This document shows positions 26,697 through 34,883 of a stretch of DNA of 64,000 nucleotides, one piece after another. Made by a program: the position numbers and the translations under genes. Positions within the stretch are counted from its first letter, which is position 1. Every line of letters starts with the position of its first letter. Source of the stretch: Aestuariibaculum marinum (GTDB lineage: Bacteria > Bacteroidota > Bacteroidia > Flavobacteriales > Flavobacteriaceae); contig NZ_JACVXD010000001.1 of the NCBI RefSeq assembly GCF_014596975.1, positions 244,928-308,927 of the forward strand, given 5' to 3'. The notes beneath the pieces were generated by a model. It saw only the letters and a program-made list of their open reading frames with translations, ran no database searches and had not been told where the DNA came from.

Positions 26697-26746
26697 AAGT
26701 TTCATGGCGAGGTGGTTGGGCCTCGCTGTGTCACTTGTTGAAACTT
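26697..26746 (+). ncRNA. Structured RNA element between recT and the MBL gene
   Basis: A perfect 8-bp outer stem (AAGTTTCA with TGAAACTT) encloses a perfect 6-bp inner hairpin (GCGAGG, loop TGGTTGGG, CCTCGC). There is no T run and no reading frame. It could be a processing site, a small RNA or a translation control element. Pairing seen in sequence only. Confidence 0.5.
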
Positions 26747-26762
26747 CAATCACAAATTATAA

Positions 26763-27494
26763 ATGGAATTAAAAATACTTGGCACCGGATCTAAAGGCAA
26801 TGCATATATCCTGGAGAATGAAAATGAATCACTTTTAATTGAGTGTGGATTAAACATCAAGGATATTAAAGCCGCTTTAAACTTCAATTTTTCAAAAGTA
26901 GTTGGCTGCATATTGTCTCATGAACACGGTGACCACGCTAAATCGGCAAAAGAATTAATGGCTTCAGGAGTCAATGTGTTTTCTGCTGAAGGGACTCACA
27001 AAGCTTTAGGAACTATATCACATCACAGAGCTTCTGTATTTCAGCATCATAAACCATTTGCTTTAGGAAATTTTAAAATCATGGCTTTTGATGTGCTGCA
27101 TGATGCAGCTCAACCTTCAGGGTTTCTTATTAATCATCCTGATACAGGAAAGATACTGTTCTTAACAGATTTAATCTTTTCAGCATATACATTCAAAGAA
27201 CTTAACAACATTATTATTGAGGCTAATTATGATGAAGAGATAGCCAGGAGTAAGCTAAATGATATGGAGTTTCTTAGAAACAGGATTATCAAAAGTCATA
27301 TGAGTTTAGATACCTGTATCAAAACACTTCAGGCAAACGATTTAAGCGCGGTAAATAACATTGTTTTAATCCATTTATCAGACAGTAATAGTGATGAAAA
27401 GCTATTCTCAAGTAAAGTATACAAAGCAACAGGAAAGACAGTTACAGTGGCCGATAATGGCTTAGTGATAGACTTTAATAAAACACCTTTTTAA
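26763..27494 (+). CDS. MBL-fold metallohydrolase
   Basis: A 243-residue metallo-beta-lactamase-fold protein. The metal motif HxHxDH is SHEHGDHAKSA; further ligands are likely in FDVLHDAAQPSG, FLTDL and IVLIHLSDSNS. Phages that carry recT often have such a gene nearby. It may be a nuclease that makes recombination ends or a phosphodiesterase. The RNA or DNA substrate is not known. Confidence 0.88.
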   Translation: MELKILGTGSKGNAYILENENESLLIECGLNIKDIKAALNFNFSKVVGCILSHEHGDHAKSAKELMASGVNVFSAEGTHKALGTISHHRASVFQHHKPFALGNFKIMAFDVLHDAAQPSGFLINHPDTGKILFLTDLIFSAYTFKELNNIIIEANYDEEIARSKLNDMEFLRNRIIKSHMSLDTCIKTLQANDLSAVNNIVLIHLSDSNSDEKLFSSKVYKATGKTVTVADNGLVIDFNKTPF

Positions 27495-27497
27495 CAA

Positions 27498-27989
27498 ATG
27501 ACATTAGGATTTAGCACACAAATAAAAAAGAAGCCCGCTTATTTCGTTGAAAAGATATGGGAGGCAATTCTTCAAAAAGGAATTCAAATAAATGCCAATG
27601 ATTTTATCGAGTATGGAAGAAAGTGTTTGCCTAAAAATTACATTGTAGGAACTCACAATCCTAAGCTTCATACTATTAGAGAAGATTCTAGGAATCGATG
27701 GAAAGCTGGTAATGATATTCATTTTGTAACAGGTAATAGAACTAAAAACAGACAGCAGTTTGCACCAGTAATAAAAGTTAAATCAATTCAAAAAATTGAA
27801 ATCAAGTATCCGGCATGGTCCGAAAACCTTAATGATCCTGTTGTTTCAATAGATGGCAGAACTCTGTCATTAGACGAAACTCAGCAATTAGCATGGAATG
27901 ATGGATTTGAAAACTTAATTAGTTTTTGGTTATGGTTCAACGAGGACTTCACTGGTAAAATAATTCACTGGACAGATTTAAAATACTAA
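27498..27989 (+). CDS. ASCH/PUA-like phage protein
   Basis: A 163-residue protein with KLHTIREDSRNRWKAGNDIH followed by a strand pattern (FVTGNRTK, FAPVIKVKSIQKIEIKY), as in ASCH-domain proteins with a PUA-like RNA-binding fold. The C-terminal part (LAWNDGFENLISFWLWFNED) is also typical of that group. ASCH domains bind RNA or hydrolyse modified nucleosides; which applies here is unknown. Confidence 0.65.
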   Translation: MTLGFSTQIKKKPAYFVEKIWEAILQKGIQINANDFIEYGRKCLPKNYIVGTHNPKLHTIREDSRNRWKAGNDIHFVTGNRTKNRQQFAPVIKVKSIQKIEIKYPAWSENLNDPVVSIDGRTLSLDETQQLAWNDGFENLISFWLWFNEDFTGKIIHWTDLKY

Positions 27990-27993
27990 TCAA

Positions 27994-28191
27994 ATGACCT
28001 TTACTCCAGAAGAAACCTCCAAGATTAAAGCCATGCTTTTATACATCATAAAGCAAAATGAAAAGCAGACTGGAGGACATGGAGGATTTCATATTACCGA
28101 TTTAAATCCTCTGCTTGAGGACCTTGAGAAAGAGGGTAAAATTAAACTTAGACGAACAATTCATAACAGCAAATACTTTTTAAATAAATGA
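27994..28191 (+). CDS. Small hypothetical phage protein
   Basis: A 65-residue protein with a winged-helix-like pattern: FTPEETSKIKAMLLYIIK, then DLEKEGKIKLRRTIHNSKYF. Overlaps the next gene by four bases. Unknown function. Confidence 0.65.
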   Translation: MTFTPEETSKIKAMLLYIIKQNEKQTGGHGGFHITDLNPLLEDLEKEGKIKLRRTIHNSKYFLNK

Positions 28192-28955
28192 GTCAATTAG
28201 AAACAAAATTTAATGAAGTGACTTTTAAAACAAGTGACTTAGCCAAAATGAAAGGACAGTATTTGGCCGAAAGATTACTTAGATCCTGGAATGAGGATTT
28301 CACGGATGCAGATACTGGAGAAGTGGTTTCCATTGAAAGAAATGAGGTGATTCTTGAAAGAGGTACGTATTTAAGCAACCATGAACTTTCAGAAATAAAC
28401 TTCTATCTCCAAAGTGGAGACATCAAAGAAATTAGAGTTAGCAACCAGAAAAGAGCTGCTGTTTTAGTGAGCGGTATGCCTACTGTTTGGCTTGTTACCA
28501 TTGAAGTATCTGGTAAAAAGAAAAGCCTTTATCTGTATGCCAATTGTGTAGATACAGCCATGAGTATTTCTAAGGATTATGTTGAACAGAAATATCTTGG
28601 GAAATTCAAGTTCGTAAACATTAAAGAGCTTGCGTACAGCTATCTTATTTCAGCTGATGAAGATAAAGAGGATGGGCATGATTCGGAAGATGAGGATAAA
28701 ATCTACAAGATAGAAGTGGAGATTGCCAGAGATGAGGACGATACATTTAAGCGTGAATTTATATTAAACGCTTCAGATGCCGAAAAGGCGAAATCCAACA
28801 TCATTTATTACCTGAATAAAAATATGGAGGCCTTGGATTTAAACCCTGATTTTGAAGTAATTATTATCTCAGCTAAGACCATTACTTGTAATGATATCAT
28901 CAATTATGAGTTTTCAAACATTCATCTTGATAATTACGATAAATCTGAAGAGTAA
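28188..28955 (+). CDS. Hypothetical acidic phage protein
   Basis: A 255-residue protein. The N-terminal part has charged helices and strands. An acidic linker (SADEDKEDGHDSEDEDK) joins a C-terminal alpha-beta domain (IYKIEVEIARDEDDTFKREF, then INYEFSNIHLD). No family recognised. It lies within the recombination and replication gene run. Confidence 0.7.
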   Translation: MSQLETKFNEVTFKTSDLAKMKGQYLAERLLRSWNEDFTDADTGEVVSIERNEVILERGTYLSNHELSEINFYLQSGDIKEIRVSNQKRAAVLVSGMPTVWLVTIEVSGKKKSLYLYANCVDTAMSISKDYVEQKYLGKFKFVNIKELAYSYLISADEDKEDGHDSEDEDKIYKIEVEIARDEDDTFKREFILNASDAEKAKSNIIYYLNKNMEALDLNPDFEVIIISAKTITCNDIINYEFSNIHLDNYDKSEE

Positions 28956-28961
28956 TTCATC

Positions 28962-29117
28962 ATGAAATCCATTAAAACATCAAAGTATTCAACTCACTAT
29001 TGCAGGTTAAAATCTAGTGGAGCATTGGAAAATAGCTGTCAGAAACAATGTGATCAGTGTAAAGGAGCTTTGATGTTATCAGAGAAAGTCAATCAACAAA
29101 TAACCATTGAATTATGA
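28962..29117 (+). CDS. Small Cys-rich protein (51 residues)
   Basis: The frame encodes a protein with four cysteines (Cys14, Cys26, Cys30, Cys33; SCQKQCDQCKG), which could bind one zinc. Its stop overlaps the ATG of the PcfK gene. It may be a zinc-ribbon accessory factor. Confidence 0.55.
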   Translation: MKSIKTSKYSTHYCRLKSSGALENSCQKQCDQCKGALMLSEKVNQQITIEL

Positions 29118-29488
29118 AAGCAACAAAGCAATTTAAAACGATTATCCAAAACTATTTAAACGAAGTGGCCGGCAATGATGCATTGTTTGCGGAAACTCTT
29201 AAAAAAGAGAATAAGAACATAGATGATTGTGTTACTTATATTCTTAATGAAGTGCAAAAATCAGGATGTTCCGGCTTTGCAGATGAAGAGATCTTTAGCA
29301 TGGCCATTCACTATTATGATGAAGATGATTTAAAGCCAGGGAAACCAGTTAAATGTAATGTGGTTGTTAATCATGCATCTGAAGCTCCACAGAAAAAAGC
29401 TATTACAAAGCCAAAATCTAAAAAGAAAGCTGTTGTTAAATCTGATCCAGTTCCTAATCAACAAACCTCAATTTTTGACTTCATATGA
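29114..29488 (+). CDS. PcfK-like protein
   Basis: A 124-residue protein matching PcfK, a family named from a conjugative plasmid and common in phages (FKTIIQNYLNEVAGNDALFA, DEEIFSMAIHYYDEDDL). After a lysine-rich linker it ends QQTSIFDFI, which looks like a sliding-clamp-binding peptide. Overlaps the PcfJ gene by four bases; the two usually go together. Role in replication inferred. Confidence 0.8.
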   Translation: MKATKQFKTIIQNYLNEVAGNDALFAETLKKENKNIDDCVTYILNEVQKSGCSGFADEEIFSMAIHYYDEDDLKPGKPVKCNVVVNHASEAPQKKAITKPKSKKKAVVKSDPVPNQQTSIFDFI

Positions 29489-30792
29489 AACCAAGAACAA
29501 AACTTCAAAAAGAGGTCTTTGGTTTAAGTAAAAGGCTTCCGGAATTAACCCTAAAACAAAAAGAGTGGGCTTATCAGGTATGCACGAATCATTTAGGGTA
29601 TGCAACCAAAACAAGAGTGATTTGTATGGATTGTGGAGAAACATTTTCTCCTGAATTAGTGGTTAGAAAACGTGCTGTTTGTCCGCATTGTAAAACCAAA
29701 TTGAAGGTTGAAGACACTAAAATGAGAACCCATACTCAGGTTGAATATATGGCTTTAGCTGAAGTTGTTGGAGAATACCAGGTAATAAGAAACTTTGAGT
29801 TATATGCACATCATAAGAAAGGCAAAAAGGTTCGTTATCATCTTCATGAAATTCTTCAATACTGGATTACTCCGGAAGGGAAAGTGCAAAAGGTTGGTTT
29901 GTTACACATGACAAGTGGTTTTGCTGATTGTTGGACCGGAGATTGGGCTATTAGAACAGATGGAGGTTATTACTCGTGGAACGCTAATAAATATCTGATT
30001 TATCCATACAAATACTTTGCTGAATCAAGATTTAAACCAGAGTACAAAAAGATTGGAATAAATAAGAATCTGTATGGTTTGACAGTTCCTCAGGCTATAA
30101 AACTTATTCCGAGTAACCCAAGAGCGGAAACTCTATTAAAAGCAAAGCAGTATAGTTTATTGTATAAGTTTAATGATAGGTCTGGAGAACTTAACAGACG
30201 TTGGAATTCTATAAAGATATGCCTAAGAAATAATTACAAGGTTAAGGATGCTACAACCTGGTTAGATTATTTGGATCTGCTTCAATACTTCAATAAAGAC
30301 TTAAGAAACGCTAAATATGTTTGTCCAAAAGATTTAAATAGAGTTCATGACAGGTTAGTCGAAAAAAAGAGGAATATTCAGCGCAAAAGAGAGCTTGAAG
30401 AGCAAAAGAAAAAGGTTGTTGAAGCGCAAAAGGAATACCAAAAAATGAAATCAGCATTCTTTGGTTTAGCATTTACCGATGGAGAAATCACTGTTAAAGT
30501 ATTGGAGCATGTTAAAGAGTTTCTAACTGAAGGAGATTTATTAAAGCATTGTGTGTTTGCGAATGCATACTATAACAAGAAAGATTCTTTAGTGTTATCA
30601 GCTCGGATAAATGATGAGCCGGTTGAAACTATTGAAGTATCATTAGCAACCATGAAAATAGTTCAGGCCAGAGGCTATAAAAACCAAGCAACCGAGTATA
30701 ATGATCGTATAGTAAAATTGGTGAACAGAAACCTGAAAATCATTAAATCAATCGCGAAGAAACAACCTGATTTAATGCAACAAGCAAGTTAA
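29485..30792 (+). CDS. PcfJ-like protein
   Basis: A 435-residue protein of the PcfJ family. A zinc-ribbon-like N-terminal part (VICMDCGETFSPE and AVCPHCKTKL) is followed by a central region and a coiled, Lys-rich stretch before a C-terminal domain (HCVFANAYYNKKDSLVLSAR). It is always near PcfK in mobile elements. The biochemical role is not established; a DNA-processing role at replication is likely. Confidence 0.85.
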   Translation: MKPRTKLQKEVFGLSKRLPELTLKQKEWAYQVCTNHLGYATKTRVICMDCGETFSPELVVRKRAVCPHCKTKLKVEDTKMRTHTQVEYMALAEVVGEYQVIRNFELYAHHKKGKKVRYHLHEILQYWITPEGKVQKVGLLHMTSGFADCWTGDWAIRTDGGYYSWNANKYLIYPYKYFAESRFKPEYKKIGINKNLYGLTVPQAIKLIPSNPRAETLLKAKQYSLLYKFNDRSGELNRRWNSIKICLRNNYKVKDATTWLDYLDLLQYFNKDLRNAKYVCPKDLNRVHDRLVEKKRNIQRKRELEEQKKKVVEAQKEYQKMKSAFFGLAFTDGEITVKVLEHVKEFLTEGDLLKHCVFANAYYNKKDSLVLSARINDEPVETIEVSLATMKIVQARGYKNQATEYNDRIVKLVNRNLKIIKSIAKKQPDLMQQAS

Positions 30793-30794
30793 TT

Positions 30795-31337
30795 ATGAAA
30801 AAACTACTTATAATAGCCTCAGTTTTATTCTGTTCTAACACCTATTCCCAATATCATTTGAGGTTTCCGGATACAGAGAACTTCATTATTAAAACACATT
30901 GGCACTATCATTTTAATGAAACTGAATCTAACAATCCTGGTCTTAATTATGTTATTGAAGCCGGATACACAGGAAAGATATATGCTCTTATTGGATATGA
31001 GAGCTTTTCTGCATTAAAAGGCGCGGAACTTGATGGATTGGAATTAAATGGATATACGAGCTTCCATGGTGCCATAGGGTTCAACCTAACTTATGGTTAC
31101 CATGAACAATGGAATTATAACACCGGCATTCGTTTAGTAAAAGCTTATCGTGGGCCAATTAGAGAAGGGTTTATGCGCTGTTTTATAGGTTGGGAAGGAG
31201 GAATCACTTATTTCTTTAGAAATGGCTTTGGAATAGGTTTACGAGGTACGTTAGATTATCGTTACGATCAGGAGGTATTCGGATGGAAACCAGAATACAT
31301 CCTTAGTAGTTATTTTACGGTTTCCAAAAAGTTTTAG
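30795..31337 (+). CDS. Phage-encoded outer-membrane barrel-like protein
   Basis: A 180-residue protein with a signal peptide (MKKLLIIASVLFCSNTYSQ) and amphipathic strands (YVIEAGYTGKIYALIGYESF, FGIGLRGTLDYRYD) ending in an aromatic residue (FTVSKKF), as in small outer-membrane barrels. It sits in the replication module between pcfJ and the DUF4373 gene, an unusual place. It may change the cell surface during infection. Confidence 0.75.
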   Translation: MKKLLIIASVLFCSNTYSQYHLRFPDTENFIIKTHWHYHFNETESNNPGLNYVIEAGYTGKIYALIGYESFSALKGAELDGLELNGYTSFHGAIGFNLTYGYHEQWNYNTGIRLVKAYRGPIREGFMRCFIGWEGGITYFFRNGFGIGLRGTLDYRYDQEVFGWKPEYILSSYFTVSKKF

Positions 31338-31347
31338 CACAGTAAAT

Positions 31348-31365
31348 AAGTAATGCAATATATTA
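31348..31365 (-). repeat. 18-nt repeat, copy 1 (inverted)
   Basis: Exact reverse complement of the 18-mer at 34765-34782 (TAATATATTGCATTACTT). This copy lies just before the DUF4373 gene; the other is in the tRNA promoter. It may be a shared regulator site. Confidence 0.6.
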
Positions 31366-31369
31366 TAAT

Positions 31370-32122
31370 ATGACACAATTAGGATATACCTGGTACCCGA
31401 AAGATTGGTTTATTTCAAACACAAGGAAACGTTTAAAACGGTTTCCTTTAGTTCGTTATGCCCTAAGAGAACTTTATGATCTGATGTATATAGAGGCTGG
31501 TCCAATTGAAATGAATAAAGATTTTCTTTTTGATGATCTGGATATTGATTTAAGTGATAAAGAATACGAAAAGCTTTTGGATTATATCGAGATCCAAGAA
31601 GATGGTAAGTGGTGGATAAGTAACATTAGAAAACGAATTTCTAAAGCTGAAGCAGCTCGTGAAAATGGCAAAAAAGGAGGTAGACCAAAAAAGGAAAATT
31701 CAGAAGAAAAACCATCTGAAATAAAAACCCAAAAACCCACAGAAAAAACCCAAGGACAAAACCCAAAAAACCCCCCTTCTGAAAGTAAAAGAGAAAGAGA
31801 AAGTAAAAGAGAAATAAAAAGTAAAATAAAAGAGAAAGAAAATAAAGATCTCGCGATTGAAATTTTAAAAACTCATAAACAATCTGAACTTGATGTTTTG
31901 TGGATGCAAAACAAAACCAAAATTGAGGATAAAAGGAAGCTCGTAGAATCGTTCAACAACAAAATGGAATTGGAGTTAGCTCAAAGCAAAATTGAATTTA
32001 CACCAGAACAGCTAATGCCCAGATTTCGAAATTTTGTGATTCAATGGGTTTCAAATGCTCAAAAAGATATCAAGCAAGCACAACCACAAAATCAAAGTAC
32101 AAAACGCCCAAATTATTTCTAA
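31370..32122 (+). CDS. DUF4373 (Lin1244/Lin1753-like) replication protein
   Basis: A 250-residue protein. The N-terminal domain (YTWYPKDWFISNTRKRLKRF, LRELYDLMYIEAGPI) matches the DUF4373 family of phage replication initiators. An A- and K-rich linker (ENGKKGGRPKKEN) with many Glu and Lys residues and a helical C-terminal end follows. The adjacent dnaB makes a role in helicase loading or origin binding likely. Confidence 0.8.
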   Translation: MTQLGYTWYPKDWFISNTRKRLKRFPLVRYALRELYDLMYIEAGPIEMNKDFLFDDLDIDLSDKEYEKLLDYIEIQEDGKWWISNIRKRISKAEAARENGKKGGRPKKENSEEKPSEIKTQKPTEKTQGQNPKNPPSESKRERESKREIKSKIKEKENKDLAIEILKTHKQSELDVLWMQNKTKIEDKRKLVESFNNKMELELAQSKIEFTPEQLMPRFRNFVIQWVSNAQKDIKQAQPQNQSTKRPNYF

Positions 32123-33613
32123 ATGAACCAACCGCAAAAAATAACTAACCAAGCATCTAAAAGCACTTTGATTAATCTTGAGAAAGGTTTGATTCCACCT
32201 CAAGCAATAGATCTGGAAGAATCTGTTTTGGGATGTGCCTTAACCTATCAATCCTCAATTGGTGAAATTGTAGCCCTTTTTCGTGAAGAGAAAGTGTTTT
32301 ACAAAGAACAGAATCAGCTCGTTTATGATGCCATGTGTGAATTATTTCGAGATAGTGAGCCTGTGGATTTGTTAACTGTTAGCACGAAGCTTAAACAACA
32401 CGGAAACCTCGAAAAAGCCGGAGGAGATTACAGGCTTATTGAGCTTTCACAATCCTCAGTAACCACAGCGCATTTAGAAATGCATTGCAGATTATTGCTG
32501 CAGTATTGGGTGAAACGAAAAGCGATTGGAGTGGCCAATGAAATCATTGAGAAATCATACAAAGAAGAAACCGATATTTTCGATTTATTAGCCGATTGCC
32601 AGAAGGATATTGATGATACCGCGCAATGGCTGGTACGTAAACCAGCAGCTTCGTTAAAATCTGTTTTAGATTCATTTTTCGACAACGTAGATAATAAAAT
32701 TTCAGGTGTTCCAAGCGCCTTAACCAAACTCCAGAAGAAAACCAAAGGCTATCATGGAAGTGATTTGGTAATTGTGGCCGGACGCCCTGGCATGGGTAAA
32801 ACGGCTTTTATTCTGAATGAAGCTTATCATCAGGCAAAACAAGGGATTCCGGTTGGTATATTTTCTTTGGAGATGAGTGCAAAACAGCTCCTTGGACGTA
32901 TCATTGCCAATCACTGTGAAATTGATGCCAGCATTATTAAAAACAATGATTTAAACGATTTTCAAAAGCGATTAGTACAGCAACACAGACATGAAATTGA
33001 AAAGCTTCCGATTTACATAAACGATCAGGCCGGTATTTCAAACATGGAGCTTAAAATTCAGGCCGGTAAGTGGAAGAGAGACCATGGTATTAAAATTATT
33101 TACGTGGATTATCTGCAGCTAATGACAGCTTCAGGAAAGAATCACACCGGCAACAGGGAACAGGAAATATCTGCTATCTCAAGGTCCCTGAAAGGAACTG
33201 CTAAGGATTTGGATGTCCCGGTTATTGCTTTATCACAATTAAGCCGCGCTGTTGAAACCAGAGGAGGAATGAAGCGTCCAATGTTATCAGATTTGAGAGA
33301 GTCCGGAGCTATTGAACAGGACGCAGATCAGGTGATGTTTGTCTATAGACCTGAGTATTACAAAATCGAGGAATGGGACAATGATGAACGAACACCAACT
33401 CATGGTCAATGTGAAATAAACATCGAAAAACTAAGGGGAGGAGAGCCTGGAGCTTGTATTGTTGGAGTGAAATTGAATTATATGCGTTTTCATAATCTTG
33501 AGGACCAATGGGAACCTTTACCGCCACCACCTCCAATTCAATCTCCTGAAGACGCTTTTGGGCCTGTTGAAGATAATACTATGCCTGATGGTGATGATGA
33601 TATGCCGTTTTAG
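32123..33613 (+). CDS. dnaB: Replicative DNA helicase, DnaB family
   Basis: A 496-residue hexameric 5'-3' helicase. The N-terminal domain (IPPQAIDLEESVLGCALTYQ) and C-terminal RecA-like domain are complete: Walker A VIVAGRPGMGKTAF, Walker B IIYVDYLQLMT, then SQLSRAVETR and DLRESGAIEQDADQV. It is phage-encoded, next to the DUF4373 gene, and so independent of host DnaB. Its tail is Pro- and Asp-rich. Confidence 0.96.
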   Translation: MNQPQKITNQASKSTLINLEKGLIPPQAIDLEESVLGCALTYQSSIGEIVALFREEKVFYKEQNQLVYDAMCELFRDSEPVDLLTVSTKLKQHGNLEKAGGDYRLIELSQSSVTTAHLEMHCRLLLQYWVKRKAIGVANEIIEKSYKEETDIFDLLADCQKDIDDTAQWLVRKPAASLKSVLDSFFDNVDNKISGVPSALTKLQKKTKGYHGSDLVIVAGRPGMGKTAFILNEAYHQAKQGIPVGIFSLEMSAKQLLGRIIANHCEIDASIIKNNDLNDFQKRLVQQHRHEIEKLPIYINDQAGISNMELKIQAGKWKRDHGIKIIYVDYLQLMTASGKNHTGNREQEISAISRSLKGTAKDLDVPVIALSQLSRAVETRGGMKRPMLSDLRESGAIEQDADQVMFVYRPEYYKIEEWDNDERTPTHGQCEINIEKLRGGEPGACIVGVKLNYMRFHNLEDQWEPLPPPPPIQSPEDAFGPVEDNTMPDGDDDMPF

Positions 33614-34275
33614 TCAATTTTAAATTCTAAAGGTTGATTTTTAGGTACGGGAATAATTATTCCGTTATTTGATAACTCATCAATTGATAGAATTTTAAAT
33701 TCTTCTATTGAATTTTCAATTATAATTCTAAATTCATTTTGGTAACTATGTTCATTTTTTTTGTGGAACGGACTCATATCGATTCGCCCTTCATTACTTA
33801 AATCGTGATATTCAACTTTTTTTCCAATGATAGGAATGTCGATATTCTTAGCTGATTTTAGAACACTATCTAAAAATTTTTTGGTATCTAAAATTATTAA
33901 TGCGTGATCACCCATTTCTGTCATTTTATTTGATATTTTCAATGTTCCATTTGTTGAAAAATCTTTTTTAGATACAGAATAGAAGCTTGTGATTAAATAA
34001 TTATGATTAAACTGAGTTAGTTTGCCAATTTGATTAGGTACGCTTTTGAATTTTAATTCACCATATTCTGGATGGCTTAATGTAAGTTGATAATTTTTTA
34101 AATTTTCAATCCAAATAGCACCTTCATTTTCATCGCCTTGTTCATTGTTTGATTTTTTAATTTGATTATAAAACTTGGCATTTTTAAAATAAAGTTCTCC
34201 CTTGTTTTTTAGTAATTCAAGGTATTTTTTTTGCCCAAATTTGATAAAGAAAATTATGTCTTCTGCTTTACTCAT
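33610..34275 (-). CDS. Reverse-strand accessory protein of unknown function
   Basis: A 221-residue protein; I use the ATG giving MSKAEDIIFFIKFGQKKYLE, since the frame upstream has only a TTG. The start (FIKFGQKKYLELLKNKGELYF, then FYNQIKKSNNEQGDENEGAI) resembles a widespread family of unknown function found near mobile elements. It is reversed within a forward operon and overlaps the dnaB stop by four bases. Defence or superinfection exclusion is a reasonable guess only. Confidence 0.65.
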   Translation of the reverse strand: MSKAEDIIFFIKFGQKKYLELLKNKGELYFKNAKFYNQIKKSNNEQGDENEGAIWIENLKNYQLTLSHPEYGELKFKSVPNQIGKLTQFNHNYLITSFYSVSKKDFSTNGTLKISNKMTEMGDHALIILDTKKFLDSVLKSAKNIDIPIIGKKVEYHDLSNEGRIDMSPFHKKNEHSYQNEFRIIIENSIEEFKILSIDELSNNGIIIPVPKNQPLEFKID

Positions 34276-34338
34276 TTCAAAAATCTTAAACAATCTGTAC
34301 GAATATACTCTACTTAAATTTATTAAACACTTTTTATC

Positions 34339-34767
34339 ATGAAAAAATGGACCAAAAAAGACTTAGATAAGCTTAAATTAAAGCACAATCTGATTGAAAA
34401 CAGTGCAAAAGCGAACGTTTTTGATACAAAAAAAGTCGAAAATGGTAAGATTTCAGTCGAAAAAGAATCAATAAAAACTATTTTATGGCTTTTAAAACGC
34501 GATAATTTTATTTCTGAAGTTGTTGAAGAACTTAAATTCAGTGAAGAAAGAAAATTTCGTTTTGATTGGGCTATCCCGGATCTTAAGATTGCAATTGAAT
34601 ATGAGGGTTTATTCTCGGGTAAAAGCAGGCACACCACCAAGTCAGGATTCTCCAGAGATACCGAAAAATATAACCTCGCAGCTATAGAAGGCTGGATTGT
34701 ACTTAGATACACAGCAAAAACTTACAAAAATTTAAACCGCGATTTAAAAAAATTGTTAAAAAAGTAA
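34339..34767 (+). CDS. PD-(D/E)XK-like phage nuclease
   Basis: A 142-residue protein. The core FRFDWAIPDLKIAIEYEG reads like a PD-(D/E)XK active site (Asp, then Glu-x-Glu), followed by HTTKSGFSRDTEKYNLAAIE and GWIVLRYTAKTY, similar to small phage endonucleases and DUF559-like resolvases. The position next to replication genes and terminase suggests Holliday junction cleavage or trimming before packaging. Confidence 0.7.
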   Translation: MKKWTKKDLDKLKLKHNLIENSAKANVFDTKKVENGKISVEKESIKTILWLLKRDNFISEVVEELKFSEERKFRFDWAIPDLKIAIEYEGLFSGKSRHTTKSGFSRDTEKYNLAAIEGWIVLRYTAKTYKNLNRDLKKLLKK

Positions 34768-34785
34768 TATATTGCATTACTTTTG
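34765..34785 (+). promoter_or_regulatory. Promoter of the phage tRNA, overlapping the 18-nt repeat
   Basis: A perfect -7 box TACTTTTG is at 34778-34785 and a TTG lies 22 bp upstream at 34753-34755. The start would be about 17 bp before the tRNA. The 18-nt repeat shared with 31348-31365 covers most of the box, so a protein bound there would block the promoter. Confidence 0.6.
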
Positions 34786-34809
34786 TTTGTAAATTAGTCG
34801 AGTGAAAAT

Positions 34810-34883
34810 CGTGAGGTAGAGTAGTTGGTTAGCTCAGTGGACTCATAATCCACAGGTCGCAGGTTCGAGTCCTGCCCTCGCTA
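34810..34883 (+). tRNA. tRNA with CAU anticodon, initiator-like
   Basis: The cloverleaf folds fully: acceptor CGTGAGG with CCTCGCT, D arm GAG-CTC, anticodon stem GTGGA/TCCAC with loop CTCATAA (anticodon CAU), T arm GCAGG-TTCGAGT-CCTGC. C1 faces U72 with no pair, and the D stem has A11:U24. Both are features of the initiator tRNA. The anticodon stem keeps two of the three G:C pairs (G29:C41, G30:C40; A31:U39 is the third). No CCA is encoded. Elongator Met or Ile2 is less likely. Confidence 0.88.

Noticed and set aside
34323..34712. Reverse-strand reading frame of 129 codons
   Set aside because: It is antisense to the PD-(D/E)XK-like gene, which has a recognisable core and fits the operon direction.
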